Origin: Balamuthia mandrillaris
Lineage: Eukaryota > Discosea > Longamoebia > Balamuthiidae
DNA: 64,000 bases
Reading direction: 5' to 3'
Assembly: GCA_031835245.1 (NCBI GenBank)
Contig: JAVKOQ010000129.1
Coordinates: 88,574-152,573 of the forward strand
A program made the translations under genes and the position numbers. Positions 57,922 to 64,000 of the stretch are shown here, piece by piece (the stretch's first letter is position 1; the number at the start of each line of letters is the position of its first letter). A model generated the notes under the pieces. That model was not told the DNA's origin. It saw only the letters and a list, made by a program, of their open reading frames with translations, and ran no database searches.

Positions 57922-60122
57922 TCAAGAGACAGGAAGGATGTTGTTAAGAGTACCCTCCCGCAAGATATCAACAGGATGGAGTGCGTCCACTATGGATGGG
58001 TTTTTTGTGCAAGCAATGGAAAGAAGAAGAATGAGGTCGCCAAGCCCAAAGCCAAGAGCTGTTGACATGTCTGACAAGGTCACCATTGGAGGCGCGCCAC
58101 TCATACTGCCGCTGGCAGAGGCACTAGGGGCAGATGAGGTCTCTGGTAACTGTTGGCTTCCAATGAACTCCAACAACACGTTGCTATGCGCATATAGCTC
58201 CTGCAATTTGTCTTCTACGTAGAGAAGGCACGCCTCTGAGGATAACCCTGTTTTGTGAAACTCACTGATGGTCCACATGACAGAGTGAAGAAACTGTGAG
58301 TGGGCCACTGTGTCAACAAACACACCCCTATATTCACGGCCCTTCCTGCTTTGACAATCGTTATAAGTCATGAGTCTGCAACGTGGGAGAGGAGAGGAGG
58401 GAGGCCACACAACCATTTGAAGGGCTGCCTCGTGAGATTCCAAGGATTATAAGTTACAAGGTTACAGGTCCAGGAGTTAGTGTCGGCTATTATACACGAG
58501 GAGGAGCGAACGGTGGCTCGCGTTTGAGAGGAGGGCAGCAAAGGATGAGCAACTTGTGACCTTAAGTCGTCTACCAATGCTGGAAACCAGCTGTGATGGT
58601 CCATCGAGTTCGCATCAGCCTTTGCTATTTGAGCTGAAGAGGCGATGGCATGAGCCTCCTCATTCTTGGTTGCGGCAAAACCTAACATAGTAAAGTCGCT
58701 GGAATAGCCTAGTTTCGAGTAGGCAGCACAGAGAGACCGAAAAAGACAACTGCAGGAAGCGTCCTGTAGATGCTTTGTCTTCGCAGCACTGACGCTACTG
58801 CTCCTCCCTCTGTTAGAGTTGCCATTGGTGTTGTTGCTTTCTGCTTTCTGGTGTCCATTGGATAAGTGGTCCTCTCCTCCGTTGTCGGGCATTAGAACCA
58901 CATCAAGCTTGCAATTCGCACTTAATTCACAGGTTTTTAATCCCTTATATGTTGTTCCTGAAGTTTCTTGAGAGGTAGAGGTTGGTGTAGCAGTTGTGGT
59001 GGTTATAGGGTGAGGAAGAGAAGAAGGAGATAAGGAGCAAAGGTGTTCGATGCTGCGGTTGGAGTACAAGCAGGTAGGAGAGCAAGGTTGCCGCGACACA
59101 GCAGTGAGGTCGTGGCCTCGAATAAAATAGGTAAGCACGAATAAGAGGGCCTTAATAAGAGGCTCATCACTGCCCACAATGATCAATCGTGTAGCCTTGG
59201 TACACTTGCCAAAGCTACCGTTTAGAGTGTCGAGCTGATGAGCTATGGTACCGTTGGCGTATTCCTTGTGTGGTGACTCCAGAGTTAAGATTGGGGATGA
59301 AGGTGAGGAGGGAGAGGGAGCTTGGCTAGTGGGCGAGGAAATGGATGTTAGCCAAGAAAGATGGTTTGAAAGCAGGGATGTAATGAGCATGGTGAGGAAG
59401 AAGTTGTTTTTGGAATTGTCACACATGTCGTGCAGCTCTTGCAGGGCTTTCACCAGGCTTTGACTAAACCGCTCCTCACAACCGTTGTGACTTGTGATGG
59501 CCGCCCATAACGGATCCTTCATTGCGTGGTTAGAAGAGAGAGAAGAGAGAAGAGAGAAGAGAGAAGAGAGAAGAGAGAAGAGAGAAGAGAGAAGAGAGAA
59601 GAGAGAAGAGAGGGAAAAGATTTATCGACGGTACTTGAAGCCGCGGGGTGGCAAACAGTGCACAGAAAGCCCGCTGGTAAGACCTGACCGAGAAGGTTAT
59701 CTTTGGGTCTTGTTGTAGAGCATAGACCCCAAGCAGAGGGACAGATGGTACCAATATTTCTCCACTGCCCGTACTCTGCAGATCCGGAAAATTAAGACAC
59801 CAAATGGGTGATAAGAATGTAAAATGTTGATACCTCACTATTGAAAGGACGAAAATCGTTCGCGACCTCCTCACACAAGCGGGCCTTCAGAGAACTCAAC
59901 AGTTTGTTGGCGTGATGGTTCAAAATGGGAAAGTGAGACAAAATAAGTCTCTTCAAACAGGGAATCTCCTCTGGGATGTAGAAGAACACTCCCAGACAAA
60001 ATTTGATCTTCCTCCTTTCTTCGCCGTGGCCACTGCGTTGAAACTGGTTCCAAGTAATGAGCATTTAATCAAGCAAACATTTTGCAGTGCTCTCCCTCTC
60101 TCCCTCTTCTTCTCTCTCTCTC

Positions 60123-60197
<75 letters not shown>

Positions 60198-60908
60198 TTT
60201 TGCTGAACCAAACTCAACGGTTAGAAGCAAACGTACACTTCGGCTGCGTAAACGATGTTGGTGGAGATGCTGAGCTGAGTGGTTATGAAGAGGCTCAGCA
60301 GCAGTTGCAGCAGCAGCTCTAAAGGCGATTATTTTGGTGAGCAATATCTTGCTGGGAGAGAGCGGTTGCGGCCCTGGCATCGTAGATGTGGAAAGAGGAG
60401 CGTAGGATGAAAAGGAAGAGCGTGAAGAAGAAGCAGAGGAAGAGGAACTAGAGGTAGCATCTGGCGAAGGAGGGTTGTAAATGAAATGCAACTTCGTGTT
60501 AGTGCCGAGGAATACCATTGGCATTGTTCCGAACATCATTTCACTCAACCATGGGGGCAGCTTCAGATGACAAATACCACCCGTCAGAACCGAGGAGGTT
60601 AGGAAGGGAGAGAGAAGAGACAGTATAGCCAAGAAAGAAGAGGAGAACAACGAAGAGACGAGAATTACCTTTGCTTGGCGGGCCTTATGTGAGGTAGGGG
60701 AAGGAGAGGAGGGCAGAGCAGAAGGAGAAACAGCATGGGAATAAGCGTGAAAAGAGGGAAAGGAATGCGAAGTGGTGGCGGTTGGCTTGCCCCGTGACTT
60801 GTCTTTATGGGAGGTGTCGGCGGTGGTGGTCTGTTGTTGGTGAGAGTCAAAGAGAAGCGTGTTGTTTTTGCTGTCTCCTTCTTGATATACCTGTTTGTTT
60901 AGTTGCAT
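57922..60908 (-). CDS. FNIP: Folliculin-interacting protein (FNIP) homologue
   Basis: Minus-strand exons 60908-60669, 60560-60237, 60043-59834, 59775-59635, 59516-about 58455 and about 58443-57922. FNIP landmarks: VYQEGDSKNNTLLFDS, EMMFGTMPMVFLGTNTKLHFI, KFCLGVFFYIPEE...LSHFPILNHHANKL, FCALFATPR, NFFLTMLITSLLSNHLSWL, SCIIADTNSWTCNLV, LYVEDKLQELY, and the C-terminal DMSTALGFGLGDLILLLSIACTKNPSIV. It is a DENN-type longin protein that with folliculin acts as a GAP for RagC/D at lysosomes, feeding TORC1 and AMPK signalling. No phase-compatible GT-AG pair of normal length joins the last two exons near 58450, so a small error or unusual splice is likely. More N-terminal exons may exist. Confidence 0.85.
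59533..59611 (-). repeat. CTTCTCT array in an FNIP intron
   Basis: About eleven GAGAAGA heptamer units on the plus strand, i.e. pyrimidine-rich on the FNIP sense strand, ending shortly before the exon acceptor at 59517. Confidence 0.92.
60106..60199. repeat. CT/GA array in an FNIP intron
   Basis: CT dinucleotides on the plus strand, so GA-rich on the FNIP sense strand; an exception to the pyrimidine bias of most introns in this window. Confidence 0.9.
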
Positions 60909-61006
60909 TGTGTGTGAATGGCCAGCGTTGTTAGAAATGCAGCCAACCCGGTGCAAAAACCGGCAGAGGTTCACACAGGCGTCAGCGAGAGGAGCAGCAG
61001 AGCGAG

Positions 61007-61041
<35 letters not shown>

Positions 61042-61686
61042 ACACGCACGATGACCCGCACGTGCTCCTCCGATAACCGAGAAAGAGAAGGAGAGAGGCT
61101 GAGCAGAGGGTTGTGAACCAAAAGAAAAGGAAGGGCTATTAGTGTCAAACCTCGAAGCAAGCCAAGCAACAACCCAAGAGAGCAACGAACCTGTGTGTTT
61201 TTGGTTGTGGTAAGCCCGTTCGCTCCAGACCCAGCAGGTTAGACAGCTGCGACAACATGTGTTGTTGTGATGAGATGAGGTCTTTGACCTCTTATTTGTT
61301 CTTTCTTTCTTTCTTTCTTTTTTGAAGTTTCTCCAGCAGCAGCAGCAGCAGCGCGATGATTGCTGCTGCGGCGGAGAAGAGAGAGGATAGAGGATCTAAG
61401 GCCAGAAAGAAAGAAGAGTTTGGCCATTTTTTTGGTTGCTGCTGGAGGGGTCATATCTCCTCCAACCACGCACACACACAAAAAAAAAAGGGGGGGAAGA
61501 GAGGTTCTACACACTTGCGCAAGCAAGCGTGAAGAAAGAGGCGCCTCTTTCTTTCTGGCCTTAGATCCTCTGCTACCGAACCACCGCGGCTCTTCCTTCT
61601 CTGTGTTTGGTAGTTGTTGGTGCCACCGAAGAACTAGTTGGTTGCCTGTTTGCTTGGTGAAGGCGCTTAGCTACACTTCCGAAACG
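60909..61686. other. Divergent promoter region of FNIP and TRAPPC8
   Basis: Contains a GA microsatellite (61003-61040), a CAG run (61331-61349) and a TTTC run (61301-61320). The segment GGCCTTAGATCCTCT at 61558 is the inverted complement of AGAGGATCTAAGGCC at 61387-61401, so a hairpin is possible. A further FNIP 5' exon may lie here. Confidence 0.55.
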
Positions 61687-64000
61687 ATGGAACCAGTGTG
61701 CGACCTCATACGGAGGACCTTTGTGCCAGTAGTGCTGGTGATTTGCAGCGAGGAAGCGGAGAAGCTGTGTGCCAGGAACAACCGCACCCTCGTGGAGCTG
61801 TTGGACTGTGTGCCGTTCCCTCCCCTGCAAGCCTCCATCAAAGCCGCCAACGATAAGGTCTACCAACCCAGGGACTTTCAGTTCCGCTTCGTCGAACTCT
61901 CTCACTACTCCAAGAGTAGAGAGGTCATCGCTCAAGAGCTGTTTGATATTGTGGCCGACAGAAGTGCTGCTGACCTTGACCACTACGGCGAAGGTAGCTT
62001 TTACAAGATCAGGGATCGCACTGATGTGCCATTCTTTATCAAAGGTTCTCTCTCTTTCTCTCACTCTCTATTAACAAGCTGTTGCTCACGGCTACAATGC
62101 TCTATTCTGATGCATGCAGCCGGCAAAGGGCAGGAGCCAACACCTTGGTTTATTAATTACCGTAAACACTTTCTTAACTCGATCGGTTTTCACGACCACC
62201 ATGAATACTTCGACTATCCTATTGCCTGTTCGTCCTTTCTCTGCTCTCTTTCCTTTCTCTGCTCTCTCTGCTCTCCCTGAACTAAACATGGCCTACTCAA
62301 TTCTGTATGAAAAAGGTGTTTTCGCAATATCATCAGCGGAGGCGGACCACACTAACACATTCCTGAAGCTGTACTCTCCACAAGGAGCACCACCACTCTT
62401 TCAAGGAGGATTTAGTGATCCAAACATCTCAAAGTTTCATCTCCTTTTGCATGACTCCAGAGACTTTGCTACAAGCCAGTCCGTACTTTATACATCTTGG
62501 CACTACCGCAGTCTTTATATACTTACCATCTCTAATTCCATTCTCGTATGTGTGCAGGGCAGAAACAGCGATAAGCAACCTTCGCACAACTTTTGGCAAA
62601 GATTGTCATCTGCTGAAGCTGAACTCATTGCCTGATGCACAAAGAAACGAGGATGGGACTCTGCTGGCACAGCAGGATTGGGCTGAACTGCAACAATGGG
62701 TCTCCACTCTCACGATTAAAACAGTGGTCCCGCACTTGCAAGGTGTCATGCAGCGCCTCGAGGAGCAGCTCTCTCAGACTCGTAAAGGTATTGGCTTTCA
62801 AGTCAGCTCCCTTCTGAACATCAAATTTGGACGATCCAAAGCCAAGACTGCTTCTCCACCCACTCGCCATGGTACTTCCTCCGGCTCTGCTGAAACGGAG
62901 CAGGATGTCATCAACAAGACCGTTCGCCAGCTAGCTGACCTTCAGTTCATGTGTGGCATGTATGACCTTGCCAAAGAAAACTATCGGGTTAGCTTCCTGC
63001 GCTGTTCCCTATTCGTTTTCCACCTCATTTCGAAATCATAAAATACTAAACATTACCAAACTACACCAAAAACAGCTATTGGGCATAGAGTACAAGTCCT
63101 TGAAGGACCCATTGGCGCAACGCAGTTATGCTGGTGTCCTCGAAATGACCGCATTATGTATTCAGATGCAACACACAACCACAGCCAGGCAAGTTGAAAG
63201 CAATTTGGAGCAGGCATTCCTTGGTTATCAGCGTTGCAACATTGCAGGACCTTACATGGTTCGCTGTGCTCTTTTTCTTGTTGAAACTTTGAAGAGTAAG
63301 CAGGCCTTCTATGATGCCTCTCTTACCCTTAAGCGGTGCTGCGTGGCCCTGCATTATGCTCTCTCTTGGGCTCAGCAGCAGGTGTCCTCCTACAACAGCA
63401 ACAATACTTATCTATGTACTGCCCTTTTGGAAGAACAGGCTGCCTTTTGCCACCTCTACACGCAACCGCCAGGGTAACTCTCTCTTTCTCTTTCGTCGTT
63501 TCTCTTTCTCTGTATCTCTCTAAACCAATAATTTAACAAAACACGACGGCATGACGGGAACAGCTTTCGGCGGTTTGCATACCATTTGGTAACTGCAGCA
63601 GAACATTTTGCAGCAGTACAACAGCTGAAACATGCGGTGAGATGTTGTAACACAGCTTACGGCGTCTACGAGGAACGCGGATGGAGTCTAATCGAAGATA
63701 CCCTTCATTTCAAGCTAGGGCGATATCAATTCCTATTAGGGGATGTAGAAGATTCCCTTACGTTCATGAAAAGGCTACTGCAGCACAGCAATCAACCAGC
63801 TCACATACAGAACTCCTATCTCCGAGAGTTTCTTCACATATACCAAGAAGCATTAGAACGGCGTCGCCTTCAAGAACAGTTCTTGATGGCGGCAAAGCAA
63901 ACTACCACCTCTGCTCCCACTACCTCCCAACAATCTGATGCAACTATTCTCTCTTCCTCTTCTTCTTCGCACGCAGGACCATCAACAACTGGACAGTCTC
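61687..64000 (+). CDS. TRAPPC8: TRAPP complex subunit 8 (Trs85), 3' end beyond the window
   Basis: Exons 61687-62044, 62120-62227, 62316-62478, 62558-62987, 63076-63473 and 63564 to the window edge join in phase (over 620 residues so far; the family runs past 1000). TRAPPC8 marks: FVPVVLVICSEEAEKL, TPWFINYRKHFL with DHHEYFDYPIAC, a conserved VVPHLQGVMQRLEEQL helix, LADLQFMCGMYDLAKENYR, AGVLEMTALCIQM, LLEQAAFCHL, and ERGWSLIEDTLHFKLGRYQFLLGD. It defines the TRAPPIII tether, a Rab1/Ypt1 activator in autophagy and ER-Golgi traffic. The exon 3 donor CCA|GTCCGT was chosen by phase over the GTACTT four bases later. The last residues seen are Ser/Thr-rich. Confidence 0.93.

Overview
The window is eukaryotic nuclear DNA. 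Genes are split by many short introns (about 55-170 bp, mostly GT-AG, usually with a pyrimidine-rich tract, often a CT microsatellite). The protein set points to a free-living amoebozoan: a long-tailed amoeboid myosin I with a Gly/Arg-rich tail and SH3 domain, a RasGEF, a single-pass TKL receptor kinase, an LRR-PP2C phosphatase and an ankyrin-tailed asparaginase. Composition outside the repeats is close to balanced, unlike AT-rich Dictyostelium or very GC-rich Acanthamoeba. I cannot name the species from sequence alone. Gene models below were built by hand: splice sites were chosen so that reading phase and family alignment agree.

Layout. 0-11 kb: 5'-truncated class I isoprenoid synthase-like gene, COPI-associated/TVP15-like membrane protein, saccharopine reductase (minus), GAF protein (minus), splicing factor YJU2 (minus), RasGEF. 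11-24 kb: PH-like/patatin phospholipase, MPDU1 (minus), syntaxin-5-like SNARE, small ankyrin protein, myosin I. 24-39 kb: ACE-like M2 peptidase (minus) divergent from kanadaptin, LRR-PP2C, acylphosphatase, asparaginase-ankyrin. 38.8-42.9 kb: a TKL receptor kinase (minus) head-to-head with a kinase-less, apparently broken paralog of its ectodomain.

42.9-51 kb is different: visibly AT-rich, nearly gene-free, with decayed Ty3/gypsy pol fragments in both orientations, another transposon-associated relic, an 80-bp direct repeat pair and a frameshifted P-loop NTPase pseudogene. It reads as an accessory or degenerating island.

51-64 kb returns to dense housekeeping genes: PIGQ/GPI1, ZFPL1 (minus), a complex III QCR8-like subunit (minus), an S6K/AKT-like AGC kinase, FNIP (minus), and TRAPPC8, which runs off the right edge.

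Functionally there is a notable number of secretory-pathway genes (TVP15-like, MPDU1, syntaxin 5, PIGQ, ZFPL1, TRAPPC8) and of signalling genes (RasGEF, AGC kinase, FNIP, PP2C, receptor kinase). Nothing suggests an operon; each gene appears to be transcribed separately, with a few short divergent promoters (26.6-26.86, 55.74-56.03 and 60.9-61.69 kb).
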